NCBI GenBank assembly: GCA_017432405.1
Contig: JAFRJF010000277.1
Location: 1 to 17,464, forward strand
Direction: 5' to 3'
Source of the DNA: Clostridia bacterium
GTDB taxonomy: Bacteria > Bacillota_A > Clostridia > Christensenellales > Aristaeellaceae
Length of the DNA: 17,464 nucleotides
Position numbers and translations under genes: made by a program. Under the pieces are notes generated by a model that was not told the DNA's origin, searched no databases, and saw only the letters and a list, made by a program, of their open reading frames with translations. Positions within the stretch are counted from its first letter, which is position 1, and every line of letters starts with the position of its first letter. Positions 6,483-13,566 of this stretch are shown one piece after another.

Positions 6483-8723
6483 TTACCGCCTGAACAGGCC
6501 GTAGTTAGAGTTCTTCGGATAGACCTGAACGTGCTGGTAGTAGGTGCCCTCCGTGAATTCGAAGGGGTAATCATCGCCCACCCGGGAGATGTAGTTGAAC
6601 AGCTCGGAGAGGGTGGTTTCCCGGTTGCCGTTGGCGTCGGCGGGCATGCTGCCGCTGGTGCCGATGCCGTCGGTGAGCCACTTGGTGAAGTAGTTGTAGG
6701 AACCGTAGTAGGACTCGGTGCCGTAGCTGTCCTCATGGTAGCGGGTGGCGGTGAGCACGTAGAACTTGTTTTCCACCCGCAGCTCGCCGGTGTTCGTCGC
6801 GAGCTGGCCCTTGGAGATATTCTTGCGCTTTTCGGAATCGGACACGCGCACCCGGATGCCGGGGTCGGCTGCGGAGAAGGCGTCGATGAGGGCGTTGTCA
6901 TGGGATATGGCCGCGTTGCGCATGGCGTTGGCGCTGTTTTCGGATACGCCCGGGGCGTAGACGGCCGCGCCGGAGCCGCAGGATTCGACGATCACGATCA
7001 CCTTGCCGGGCACCGCCTTGAGGGCGTTGGCCAGATCCCCGAAGAGCAGCCAGCTTTCTTCATAGGTGGAACCGATCAGGGCCAGTGCGCCCGCTTCGCC
7101 GCCGGTGGCCTCGGAATCGCCGTGGGTGGCGATGAAGAACAGGGAGACGTCGTCGCTGTCGGCGCCGTAGAAGGCGCTGCTGATGGCGTTCCTGACGCCC
7201 GTGCGGTTCAGGTCGTACTTGCAGGTGACTTTATACTTGCCGCCGGCGGGGCCATTGACGCTGTTGAGCATGTTGTACATCAGCTCTACATCGCCCCGGT
7301 TGCGGCTGCAGGTTTCTTCGGTAAAGTGCTCCTCGCCAATCAGCAGTGCGCGGTAGGTCACGCTGCTGTCGCCGCTCTCGTCCTCAGGCTCGGGCTCTGG
7401 TTCGGGCTCCGGTGTGTCGACCTCGTTGACGGTGACGTACAGCCAGGCGGTATCGCTGTTTTCGCTGTTGGTGATGGTGATGATGGCATCGCCGGCGCTG
7501 TGGGCGTAGACAGTCAGCGTGGTATCGTCGCCGTTCCAGCCGGAGGTCCAGGCGCAGGTGGCGACGCTCTCGTCGCTGACCTCATAGTGGAGCGTGCCAT
7601 CCTCAAGCGTGAAGGTGACGGTGGCGTCATAGCTTTCGTCGGGGTCCATGTTGAGGCTGGTGGGATAGACGCTCAGGCATCCCTCTCCTTCGTCGCCGCC
7701 TTCTTCCTCCGGTTCTGGTTCGACGGTAACGTACAGGGTGGCGCTGTCGTCATTGATGCTGTTGGTGAAGGTGATGGTGGCGCTGCCGGCGCTGTGGGCG
7801 TAGACGGTCAGCGTGGTTTCGTCGCCGCTCCAGCCGGAGGTCTGCTCGAAGGTGACGACGCTATCGTCACTTATACTATAGTATACCTTGCCGTTGTCGG
7901 TGAAGGTGAGGGTGGCGCTCTGGCTTTCTCCTTCATACAGCGTCATGCTGGTGGGCGAGATGCGCATCGTGGGGGCGCTGGTGACCTTCACCTTACAGCT
8001 GGCTTTCTTGCCGTTGTGGGTCTTGACGGTGATGGTGGCGGTGCCGGCTTTCCTGGCGGTCACCAGGCCCTTGGAGCTGACCGTGGCCACGCTCTTGTTG
8101 GAGCTGGACCAGGTGTACCTGGCATGGCTGCCGCTGTTGATCCTGGCCACGAGCTGGAAGGTGCGCTTGACCTTCAGGGACAGGCTGGTCTTGTTCAGGG
8201 TCACCTTCTTGGGGGCGGCCACCACCTTCACCTTGCAGGTGGTCAGCTTCTTTTTATTTCTGTAGATGGTGATGGTGGCGCTGCCCTTCCTCTTGCCGGT
8301 GATGACGCCCTTTTTGCTGACCGTGGCGATTTTCTTGTTGGAGGTCTTGTAGGTCAGTTTGCCGGACTTGGTGCACTTGATGGCATAAGGCTCCCTGACG
8401 CCCAGCTTCAGGGTGCGGGGCACGCCGTATTTTTTGCCGTTGCTGCTGTAGGCCTCCGGCTCGGAAGCAGCCTCGTCGACCGGGTCGTCCTCCCCGGACT
8501 TTTCGATGAATTCCCCCTGGCTGTCCTGCAGCGACTGCAGGTCATCGAGCACGATCACCTCTTCCAGGGGCAGGTCGATATCAGCCGCATCCTCCGGCAG
8601 CTCGAGGCCTTCTTCGCCAGTCATGATCTGTTCGATTTCCAGATCTTCGGCAATGGCGCCCACAGGCGTCAGAATCGAGAACGCGAGCAGCATGGTGAGC
8701 AGGGCTGCCAATAATCGCTTCAT
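6483..8723 (-). CDS. Secreted Ig-like (BIG2) protein with caspase/legumain-like protease domain
   Basis: A 746-residue exported protein. Residues 1-25 are a signal peptide ending VGAIA; 26-95 form an acidic, low-complexity spacer. Four bacterial Ig-like group 2 modules follow at about 98-168, 171-248, 252-334 and 349-432; modules 3 and 4 are near copies. A Pro-Glu linker (438-447) joins them to the C-terminal domain (456-746), which looks like a clan CD cysteine peptidase (caspase C14 / legumain C13 type): ALLIGEEHF begins the fold, LFFIATHGD gives catalytic His534, and KVIVIVESCGSG gives catalytic Cys582, each after a hydrophobic strand as in this clan. ATG 8723 is chosen because AAGGAGGAG lies 8 nt upstream and a signal peptide follows directly. 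There is no sortase motif or membrane anchor, so it is probably released or held by its Ig modules. Substrate unknown. It has its own promoter and terminator. Confidence 0.88.
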   Translation of the reverse strand: MKRLLAALLTMLLAFSILTPVGAIAEDLEIEQIMTGEEGLELPEDAADIDLPLEEVIVLDDLQSLQDSQGEFIEKSGEDDPVDEAASEPEAYSSNGKKYGVPRTLKLGVREPYAIKCTKSGKLTYKTSNKKIATVSKKGVITGKRKGSATITIYRNKKKLTTCKVKVVAAPKKVTLNKTSLSLKVKRTFQLVARINSGSHARYTWSSSNKSVATVSSKGLVTARKAGTATITVKTHNGKKASCKVKVTSAPTMRISPTSMTLYEGESQSATLTFTDNGKVYYSISDDSVVTFEQTSGWSGDETTLTVYAHSAGSATITFTNSINDDSATLYVTVEPEPEEEGGDEGEGCLSVYPTSLNMDPDESYDATVTFTLEDGTLHYEVSDESVATCAWTSGWNGDDTTLTVYAHSAGDAIITITNSENSDTAWLYVTVNEVDTPEPEPEPEPEDESGDSSVTYRALLIGEEHFTEETCSRNRGDVELMYNMLNSVNGPAGGKYKVTCKYDLNRTGVRNAISSAFYGADSDDVSLFFIATHGDSEATGGEAGALALIGSTYEESWLLFGDLANALKAVPGKVIVIVESCGSGAAVYAPGVSENSANAMRNAAISHDNALIDAFSAADPGIRVRVSDSEKRKNISKGQLATNTGELRVENKFYVLTATRYHEDSYGTESYYGSYNYFTKWLTDGIGTSGSMPADANGNRETTLSELFNYISRVGDDYPFEFTEGTYYQHVQVYPKNSNYGLFRR

Positions 8724-8802
8724 GAGTGATCTCCTCCTTTGTGTCGGTGAAACCGGTTCAAGGCCAACGCATGCGCAAATCCAAGTCACGCTTATTGGTC
8801 AC

Positions 8803-8831
8803 ATAATACCATAGGAGTGTGGCAATGTCAA
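8803..8831 (-). promoter_or_regulatory. Strong promoter of the protease gene
   Basis: On the minus strand a perfect TTGACA (8831-8826) is followed after 17 bp by TATTAT (8808-8803), with TGG just before it (extended -10). The untranslated leader would be about 75 nt. Confidence 0.85.
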
Positions 8832-8841
8832 TTGTGCGGGG

Positions 8842-8869
8842 AAAAAAGCCGGAGGCGTTGCCCTCCGGC
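8842..8869 (-). terminator. Intrinsic terminator of queT
   Basis: Read on the minus strand, GCCGGAGG-GCAACG-CCTCCGGC is followed at once by TTTTTTC. It begins 12 bp after the queT stop codon and separates queT from the protease promoter. Confidence 0.93.
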
Positions 8870-8880
8870 GCATCGCGCGG

Positions 8881-9405
8881 CTATTCGTCGAACAGCTTCC
8901 GCGGCAGCTTTTTCAGAACGTAGATCAGCGGCAGGCCCAGCACGTAGCACACCACCAGCTCGCCCAGGGCGACGGTAGCCATGTTGAACAGCAGCGTGGG
9001 GACGCTGACCGGGGCGCTGGGGGCGCGGACGTAGGCGAAGTACACCACCGGGCCGACGATCAGGCCGTTGAAGATCGCGGGGAACAGGGCGGCCAAGGGC
9101 GGCTTGTGGCGGAACTTGCGGGTGCAGACGGCCGCCAGCAGCGTGGCGACGGAGCCCAGCGCCACGTCGAACCAGATGCCGCCGCCCAGCCAGTTGGCCA
9201 GCAGGCAGCCTACGAACAGGCCGGTCGGCGTGTAGGACGACAGTATGGGCGTCAGCGTCATCACCTCGGCGATGCGAAACTGTATCGCCCCGAAGCTGAT
9301 GGGCTGGAAGATCAGCGTCAGCACCACGTAGATCGCGGCGACCATGCCGCCCAGGGCCAGGCCGCGGGTGGAAAGGCGGGGGCTGTTGTTTTCGGAACGG
9401 TTCAT
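8881..9405 (-). CDS. queT: QueT-type ECF transporter S component
   Basis: A 174-residue membrane protein with about five to six helices. The segments LTLIFQPISFGAIQFRIAEV and TGLFVGCLLANWLGGG closely match the QueT family, the substrate-binding S component for a queuosine precursor that works with a shared energy-coupling module (EcfA/A'/T) encoded elsewhere. A typical short soluble N-terminus (MNRSENNSPRLSTRG) precedes the first helix. AGGAG lies 10 nt before ATG 9405, slightly long. The gene is monocistronic with its own promoter and terminator. No preQ1 riboswitch is recognisable in the short leader, although such regulation is common in this family. Substrate specificity is inferred from family. 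Confidence 0.88.
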   Translation of the reverse strand: MNRSENNSPRLSTRGLALGGMVAAIYVVLTLIFQPISFGAIQFRIAEVMTLTPILSSYTPTGLFVGCLLANWLGGGIWFDVALGSVATLLAAVCTRKFRHKPPLAALFPAIFNGLIVGPVVYFAYVRAPSAPVSVPTLLFNMATVALGELVVCYVLGLPLIYVLKKLPRKLFDE

Positions 9406-9443
9406 GGTTTTTTTTCTCCTGTTTCGTTGAGACGATACATCGA

Positions 9444-9472
9444 ATTGTACGCCTTCATATGGCAGGAAACAA
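9444..9472 (-). promoter_or_regulatory. Predicted promoter of queT
   Basis: Minus strand TTGTTT (9472-9467), 17-bp spacer, TACAAT (9449-9444). The -10 is good and the -35 weak; the leader would be about 30 nt, too short to hold a riboswitch aptamer. Confidence 0.55.
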
Positions 9473-9500
9473 GGCGGGAAAGGTAAAAAGCGGGACAGTC

Positions 9501-9542
9501 AAAGGGCGGCTTACCGCCATAAATCGGTAAAAGCCGCCCTTT
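9501..9542. terminator. Terminator hairpin downstream of the Ig-like gene
   Basis: AAAGGGCGGCTTACCG (9501-9516) pairs with CGGTAAAAGCCGCCCTTT (9525-9542), with a small bulge. It lies 18 bp past the stop at 9561. The A/T ends of the stem make it able to work on both strands. Confidence 0.75.
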
Positions 9543-9560
9543 AGACTTCGCTCCGGCGCC

Positions 9561-10208
9561 TCAGCGGGTGACGAATACCATGTAGAGGAATTCATCGCCG
9601 ACTTTGTTCTTCAGCATGAGGGCCACAATCGCCGCGTCGCAACCGGTCAGCGAGATGGCCTTGTTCTTCTTCCAGCTGGAATCCTTTATGGCGTCGCCCT
9701 TGAACCTCGCGACGGTGCGGGTCTTCACCGTCCAGCCGCTTGAGAGCTTGTAATCGACGGTGATGCTGTTCTTCGTGTACTTGTTGACATCGTAGCCCAG
9801 CTTGTTCTTCGACAGGTTGACCTTCTTGCCGTTGACCTTGACCCAGGCGAGAGGATTGGGATACTTCTTCACCGTGAAGGTGGCGGAAACCGACTTGGCC
9901 TTGCCACCGGAGGTGTACTTGACAGTGATCTTGCTCTTGCCGACCTTCAGGGGCTTGATCCACAGCGAACCGGCGTCGGCCTTGTCGTCACAGCCCGCCT
10001 TGACGATGTCCTTCCTGCTGGACGTGACCGAGAACGCCTTCGCGTCCGATGGCAGATTCTGCACGATCAATGCGCACTTGCCCACCCCAGCCCACAGTGT
10101 AGACGTGATGATGCTGGGCTTCGCGGCAGCGTAGCCGGGCACAGCCAGTCCCGCCATCAGCGCCAGCAGCAGGCACAGTGACAGCGCTTTCAACAGCTTG
10201 TTCCTCAT
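9561..10208 (-). CDS. Secreted Ig-like protein, paralogue A
   Basis: A 215-residue protein of unknown role. Residues 1 to about 28 form a signal peptide (RNKLLKALSLCLLLALMAG, cleavage near GYA-AAK). The next part resembles a bacterial Ig-like fold: FSVTSSRKDIVKAG, then LKVGKSKITVKYTSGGKAKSVSATFTVKKYP, comparable with the BIG2 modules of the protease at 6483. The C-terminal half (WVKVNGKKVNLSKNK onward) is a second domain ending MVFVTR. It is clearly paralogous to the divergent gene at 10368 and to the remnant at 11146. ATG 10208 is preferred over a TTG 18 bp upstream because GGGGAGAG lies 6 nt before it. The protein is Lys-rich and has no recognisable catalytic motif. A surface or secreted binding protein is the most that can be said. 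Confidence 0.85.
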   Translation of the reverse strand: MRNKLLKALSLCLLLALMAGLAVPGYAAAKPSIITSTLWAGVGKCALIVQNLPSDAKAFSVTSSRKDIVKAGCDDKADAGSLWIKPLKVGKSKITVKYTSGGKAKSVSATFTVKKYPNPLAWVKVNGKKVNLSKNKLGYDVNKYTKNSITVDYKLSSGWTVKTRTVARFKGDAIKDSSWKKNKAISLTGCDAAIVALMLKNKVGDEFLYMVFVTR

Positions 10209-10239
10209 GGCAAACTCTCCCCTCAATATGATTAAGTTA

Positions 10240-10268
10240 ATTATAATGTTATAGACACCTTATGTCAA
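10240..10268 (-). promoter_or_regulatory. Consensus promoter of paralogue A
   Basis: Minus strand TTGACA (10268-10263), exactly 17 bp, TATAAT (10245-10240): a perfect vegetative consensus. Confidence 0.92.
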
Positions 10269-10309
10269 TACAAACGTGGCTTTTAGGCGCGTTTATTGCA
10301 AGAAAGGTA

Positions 10310-10338
10310 TTGACATTGTAGAAATGAAATATTACAAT
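10310..10338 (+). promoter_or_regulatory. Consensus promoter of paralogue B
   Basis: TTGACA (10310-10315), exactly 17 bp, TACAAT (10333-10338), 30 bp ahead of the start codon of the gene at 10368. Confidence 0.92.
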
Positions 10339-10367
10339 TAACTTAAATTATAGAAGAAGGTATTGTT

Positions 10368-11027
10368 ATGAAGTATAGCGCTTTGAAAATACTGTCCATG
10401 TGCCTGTTGTTCGCCCTGGTCGTCGGCGCATGCATGCCCGGCTTTGCCGAGGATGACAAACCGGCCCTGATCACCGGCAGCGGCATCCTCTGGGTCGGTT
10501 CGGGCCGATGCCCCGTCGTCGCAATCAACCTGCCCGCGAACGCGAAGTCGTTTTCCGTCACATCCAGCAAGCCGGGCGTCCTCAAGGTGGGCAAGCAGAA
10601 GGGCTTCGGGCCCTATGGCTGGTGGATGGAGCCCTTGAAGCCTGGCAAGGCGAAGATCACCCTCAAGTACAAGACCGGGGGCAAGATCAAGTCGGTCTCC
10701 GCCACCTTCCAGGTCAAGAACTATCCCGCCCCCTTCGAATACATCAAGATCAACGGCAAGAAGGCCGGCCTGAAGAAGGGCCAGTCCAACCTCTTCCTGG
10801 AGGGGTACAGCAAGAATGCGATCACGATCAACTTCAAGCTCAGGAGCGGCTGGAAGGCCACCGGGCTGGGCGGCGATCGGATCAAGGGCGAAGAATGGAA
10901 GGAATGCACGTGGAAGAAAAACAAGGCCCTCAGCCTGAAGGGGTACGACGCCGCCGACCTGATCATCGACCTCAAGAACACCAGCACTGGCGCGACGTGC
11001 AGCTTTGAGATCGTCGTTACACGCTGA
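10368..11027 (+). CDS. Secreted Ig-like protein, paralogue B
   Basis: A 219-residue paralogue of the divergent gene ending at 10208. The signal peptide LKILSMCLLFALVVGACMPG may be cleaved after GFA, or alternatively at VGAC as a lipoprotein; both readings are possible. Then SFSVTSSKPGVLKVG and LKPGKAKITLKYKTGGKIKSVSATFQVKNYP form the Ig-like part, and YIKINGKKAGLKKGQSN starts the second domain, ending FEIVVTR. The family hallmark GW.A/V.T near the middle of the second domain is present (FKLRSGWKATG). AGAAGG lies 7 nt before ATG 10368. No enzyme motif is seen. Role unknown; probably surface-exposed or secreted like its partner. Confidence 0.85.
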   Translation: MKYSALKILSMCLLFALVVGACMPGFAEDDKPALITGSGILWVGSGRCPVVAINLPANAKSFSVTSSKPGVLKVGKQKGFGPYGWWMEPLKPGKAKITLKYKTGGKIKSVSATFQVKNYPAPFEYIKINGKKAGLKKGQSNLFLEGYSKNAITINFKLRSGWKATGLGGDRIKGEEWKECTWKKNKALSLKGYDAADLIIDLKNTSTGATCSFEIVVTR

Positions 11028-11094
11028 GCGCGAGGCACACGCCGCCGCGACTGAATCATCATGCGGTAAACCGCGCCACCATGAATGAACACGG

Positions 11095-11146
11095 TCGTAG
11101 GGGCGATTTCCAATTGTCCGCGGGCGCTCGGAGAGCATCCCTACGA
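11095..11146. repeat. Small inverted-repeat element (52 bp)
   Basis: TCGTAGGG (11095-11102) and CCCTACGA (11139-11146) form 8-bp terminal inverted repeats around a GC-rich core (TCCGCGGGCG). It is too small to code for anything and looks like a non-autonomous repeat. Its right end touches the first homologous codon of the truncated third paralogue. Confidence 0.6.
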
Positions 11147-11454
11147 AGTATGTTAACAGTAAGGTCAACGGCAAGAAGGTCGACCTGAAGAAGAACAAGT
11201 TTGAGTTCTACAGCAGGAATTACAAAAAGAAGACCTTCACCGTCAGCTTCAAGCTGAACGCCGGCTGGAAGCTGGATTCCAATCCCTGCCCCGGTGCCTA
11301 CTGGATCGGCGACGATTTCGGCGACGGCATCAAATGGAAGAACGGCAAGAGCTTCAAGCTACCCGCTGAATATGACCGGCTGTGTGCGGCCATCGACATC
11401 GTGAACAAGAACACCGGAGATTTCTTCAACTACGAGGTCTGGTTCACCAAATAG
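11146..11454 (+). pseudogene. 3' remnant of a third Ig-like paralogue
   Basis: An open frame of about 102 codons without a start codon, ending at TAG 11452-11454. Its translation KVNGKKVDLKKNKFEF, then TVSFKLNAGWKLDS, IKWKNGKSFKL and FNYEVWFTK matches the C-terminal domains of both neighbours (for example KVNGKKVNLSKNK in paralogue A). The upstream frame closes at 11098, there is no ribosome site, and the N-terminal signal and Ig-like parts are absent. Homology begins immediately at the edge of the 52-bp inverted-repeat element. It lies 118 bp behind paralogue B in the same direction, so it is best read as a tandem copy that lost its 5' half. It still has a strong terminator. Translation is unlikely unless fused to an upstream product. 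Confidence 0.85.
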
Positions 11455-11461
11455 ATCAAGT

Positions 11462-11507
11462 CCATGAAAAACGGCGCGTTCCCAGGCGGAAGCGCCGTTT
11501 TTCATGG
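11462..11507 (+). terminator. Strong intrinsic terminator
   Basis: A perfect 16-bp stem CCATGAAAAACGGCGC / GCGCCGTTTTTCATGG with a 14-nt loop, including TTTTT after the GC part. It begins 8 bp after the remnant stop codon and would end transcription from the paralogue B promoter. Confidence 0.93.
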
Positions 11508-11547
11508 CTGTCAATGTAAAGAACAGGAAATATCCTGCGCCAAGTGC

Positions 11548-11576
11548 TTGATTTTATCGCTTTATCGCAGTATCAT
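11548..11576 (+). promoter_or_regulatory. Promoter of ilvE
   Basis: TTGATT (11548-11553), 17 bp, TATCAT (11571-11576). The dyad CAGGA-AATA-TCCTG (11524-11537) lies just upstream of the -35 and could be a binding site, without further support. Confidence 0.75.
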
Positions 11577-11621
11577 AAATGAAAGCAAATCCCGCATTAC
11601 TTGCAGATTGGAGCGATCGAC

Positions 11622-12695
11622 ATGCTGAATATCCGCGTTGAAAAAACCACTGCCCCCAAGGCGAAGCCGGCGCCCGGCCAGAAGCTGGGCTTTGGCCATA
11701 TCTTCACCGACCACATGTTCATCATGGACTATACCGAGGGCAAGGGCTGGCATGACGCGCGCATCGTGCCCTATCAGAAGATCGAGCTGGACCCCTCCGC
11801 CATGGTGTTCCACTACGGCCAGACCATGTTCGAGGGCCTGAAGGCCTATCGCGGCGCGAACGGCGAGGCCTACCTGTTCCGGCCGGACATGAACGCCAAG
11901 CGGGCCAACAATTCCAACGACCGCCTGTGCATCCCCCGGATCCCCGAGGAGGACTTCGTGCAGGCCATCAAGGAGGTCGTGGCCATCGACAAGGACTGGA
12001 TCCCCACCGAGCCGGGCACCAGCCTGTACATCCGCCCGTTCATCATCGCCACCGACGAGTTCCTGGGCGTGGCCCCCTCCAAGACCTACCTGTTCATCGT
12101 CATCCTCAGCCCCTCCGGCGCCTACTACGAGAGCGGCCTGGCCCCCGTGGGCATCTGGATCGAGGACGAGTACGTGCGCGCCGTGCGCGGTGGCATCGGC
12201 TTTGCCAAGACCGGCGGCAACTACGCCGCGTCCCTGATCGCCCAGGTGAAGGCCCATGACGGCGGCTATTCCCAGGTGCTGTGGCTGGACGGCGTGGAGC
12301 GCAAGTACATCGAAGAGGTCGGCGCGATGAACATCATGTTCAAGATCGACGGCAAGATCGTCACCCCGATGCTCAACGGCTCCATACTGCCCGGCATCAC
12401 CCGCAACAGCGTGCTGCACCTGTGCCGCCACTGGGGCATGGAGGTCGAGGAGCGCAAGGTCTCCGTGGACGAGCTGATCGAGGCCCAGAAGTCCGGCAAG
12501 CTGGAGGAGGTCTTCGGCACCGGCACCGCCGCCGTCATCAGCCCCGTGGGCAAGCTGCGCTACATGGACGAGGTCATGACCATCGGCGATGGCAGCATCG
12601 GCCCGGTGACCCAGAAGCTGTATGACACCATCACCGGCATCCAGACCGGCAAGATCGCCGACGAGTTCGGCTGGCGGGTGCGCGCGGACGCGTAA
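11622..12695 (+). CDS. ilvE: Branched-chain amino acid aminotransferase
   Basis: A 357-residue cytosolic PLP enzyme (fold type IV, class IV aminotransferase) that interconverts Leu, Ile and Val with their 2-oxo acids using glutamate/2-oxoglutarate. The catalytic lysine is K196 in GFAKTGGNYAASL, matching the CKLGGNYG site of the eukaryote-like BCAT2 subgroup. Other family marks are FHYGQTMFEGLKAYRG (63-78), SLYIRPFIIAT (134-144), the EEVGAMNIMF strand and the phosphate-binding end GTGTAAVISPVG (299-310). Length fits the long (about 360 aa) bacterial form. The start is ATG 11622 (GGAG 8 nt upstream) rather than the in-frame TTG at 11601. It is a single-gene unit ending 73 bp before the MerR gene, with no clear terminator between. 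Confidence 0.96.
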   Translation: MLNIRVEKTTAPKAKPAPGQKLGFGHIFTDHMFIMDYTEGKGWHDARIVPYQKIELDPSAMVFHYGQTMFEGLKAYRGANGEAYLFRPDMNAKRANNSNDRLCIPRIPEEDFVQAIKEVVAIDKDWIPTEPGTSLYIRPFIIATDEFLGVAPSKTYLFIVILSPSGAYYESGLAPVGIWIEDEYVRAVRGGIGFAKTGGNYAASLIAQVKAHDGGYSQVLWLDGVERKYIEEVGAMNIMFKIDGKIVTPMLNGSILPGITRNSVLHLCRHWGMEVEERKVSVDELIEAQKSGKLEEVFGTGTAAVISPVGKLRYMDEVMTIGDGSIGPVTQKLYDTITGIQTGKIADEFGWRVRADA

Positions 12696-12719
12696 TCTGT
12701 GTTAAATTCATAATACCTC

Positions 12720-12750
12720 TTGACCCTGACCATGCGTCAGGGTCTATTCT
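12720..12750 (+). promoter_or_regulatory. MerR-type promoter with 19-bp spacer and operator dyad
   Basis: TTGACC (12720-12725) and TATTCT (12745-12750) are 19 bp apart, the over-long spacing typical of MerR-activated promoters. The spacer holds the dyad GACCCTGAC-CATGC-GTCAGGGTC (12722-12744), overlapping the -35 as in known MerR operators. It lies directly before the MerR gene, so autoregulation is likely. Confidence 0.85.
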
Positions 12751-12768
12751 GTCTGTGGAGGTGGTTGC

Positions 12769-13503
12769 ATGTTGACTGTGGGAGAGGTCAGCGCCCTGAC
12801 CGGCGTGAGCATTCGGACGCTGCACCATTATGACCGCATCGGGCTTCTGCCACCGTCGGCGGTGTCAGAAGCGGGGTATCGGCTGTACGACGATTCCAGT
12901 TTGGAACGACTTTCTGCCATACTGATCTTCAGGGAGCTCCAATTTCCGCTGAAGGACATCCGCGCCATATTGGACAGCCCGGTCTATGAGCGCAACCGAG
13001 CCCTGGACCAGCAGATTGAACTGCTCCGGCTGAAGGCGGAGCATTTGAACAATCTGATCGACCTGGCCAGGGGCATCAAGCTATTGGGGGTGAAGTATTT
13101 GAATTTTACAGCGTTTGACACACAGAAGATCGACGAATACGCCCGGCAGGCGAAGGCCAGCTATGGGCAGACCCCGGAGTATCAGGAGTACCTGCAGAAG
13201 TCCGCGGGGCGCACGTGGGAGGAAGAGCGCCGCCTCGGGGAGGAATTGATGGCCCTGCTGGCGGAGTTTGGCAAAATGCTGGACATGGACCCGGCGGGCG
13301 AAATCCCCCAGGCTCAGGTGGCGAAGGTGAAGGCGTTCATTACCGAAAACATGTACACCTGCTCCGACGGGATATTGCAGGACCTGGGCCGCATGTATGC
13401 CGGGGTGGACAGCATGCGCGGGAACATCGACGCCGCCGGCGGCCCCGGCACGGCGGAATACGCGCACCGGGCCATCGAGGCCTGGTGCGCGGGTAAGCAT
13501 TGA
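12769..13503 (+). CDS. MerR-family regulator with TipAS-type ligand domain
   Basis: A 244-residue transcription activator. Residues 1-70 are a MerR winged helix-turn-helix: LTVGEVSALTGVSIRTLHHYD, the GYRLYDDSSLERL wing and FPLKDIRAIL. A coiled-coil dimerisation helix (about 75-105) follows, and residues from about 120 to 240 resemble the TipAS antibiotic-recognition domain (RTWEEERRLGEELMALLAEF, ENMYTCSDGILQDLGRMY, FA-type helices ending EAWCAGK). Relatives sense thiopeptides or other small hydrophobic drugs. GGAGG lies 7 nt before ATG 12769. The MerR-type operator just upstream indicates autoregulation. The next gene, for rubrerythrin, has its own promoter overlapping this stop codon. No efflux or resistance gene is adjacent, so the target regulon is not visible here. 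Confidence 0.93.
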   Translation: MLTVGEVSALTGVSIRTLHHYDRIGLLPPSAVSEAGYRLYDDSSLERLSAILIFRELQFPLKDIRAILDSPVYERNRALDQQIELLRLKAEHLNNLIDLARGIKLLGVKYLNFTAFDTQKIDEYARQAKASYGQTPEYQEYLQKSAGRTWEEERRLGEELMALLAEFGKMLDMDPAGEIPQAQVAKVKAFITENMYTCSDGILQDLGRMYAGVDSMRGNIDAAGGPGTAEYAHRAIEAWCAGKH

Positions 13504-13528
13504 CTAATCAAAATCTGCGTGATAAACT
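13500..13528 (+). promoter_or_regulatory. Predicted promoter of the rubrerythrin gene
   Basis: TTGACT (13500-13505), 17 bp, TAAACT (13523-13528). The -35 box overlaps the TGA stop of the MerR gene. No convincing PerR-like palindrome is seen next to it. Confidence 0.6.
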
Positions 13529-13566
13529 ATCGGCATTCAGGGAATATTATCCATGGAGGTGCTTTT

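Larger units (their letters stand above)
10233..10346. promoter_or_regulatory. Mirrored operator-like boxes in the divergent promoter region
   Basis: TTAAGTTAATTATAAT (10233-10248) and ATTACAATTAACTTAA (10331-10346) are reverse complements at 15 of 16 positions. Each overlaps the -10 box of one of the two divergent promoters and extends into a TTAA-N-TTAA palindrome just downstream. The arrangement suggests either one regulator acting on both genes or an inverted duplication that carried the promoter. Confidence 0.7.

Noticed and set aside
9406..9500. preQ1 riboswitch before queT
   Set aside because: The predicted leader is only about 30 nt and no preQ1 aptamer motif could be seen.
12722..12744. 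GACCCTGAC/GTCAGGGTC hairpin as terminator of ilvE
   Set aside because: No T run follows, and its exact placement between a -35 and a -10 19 bp apart fits a MerR operator far better.
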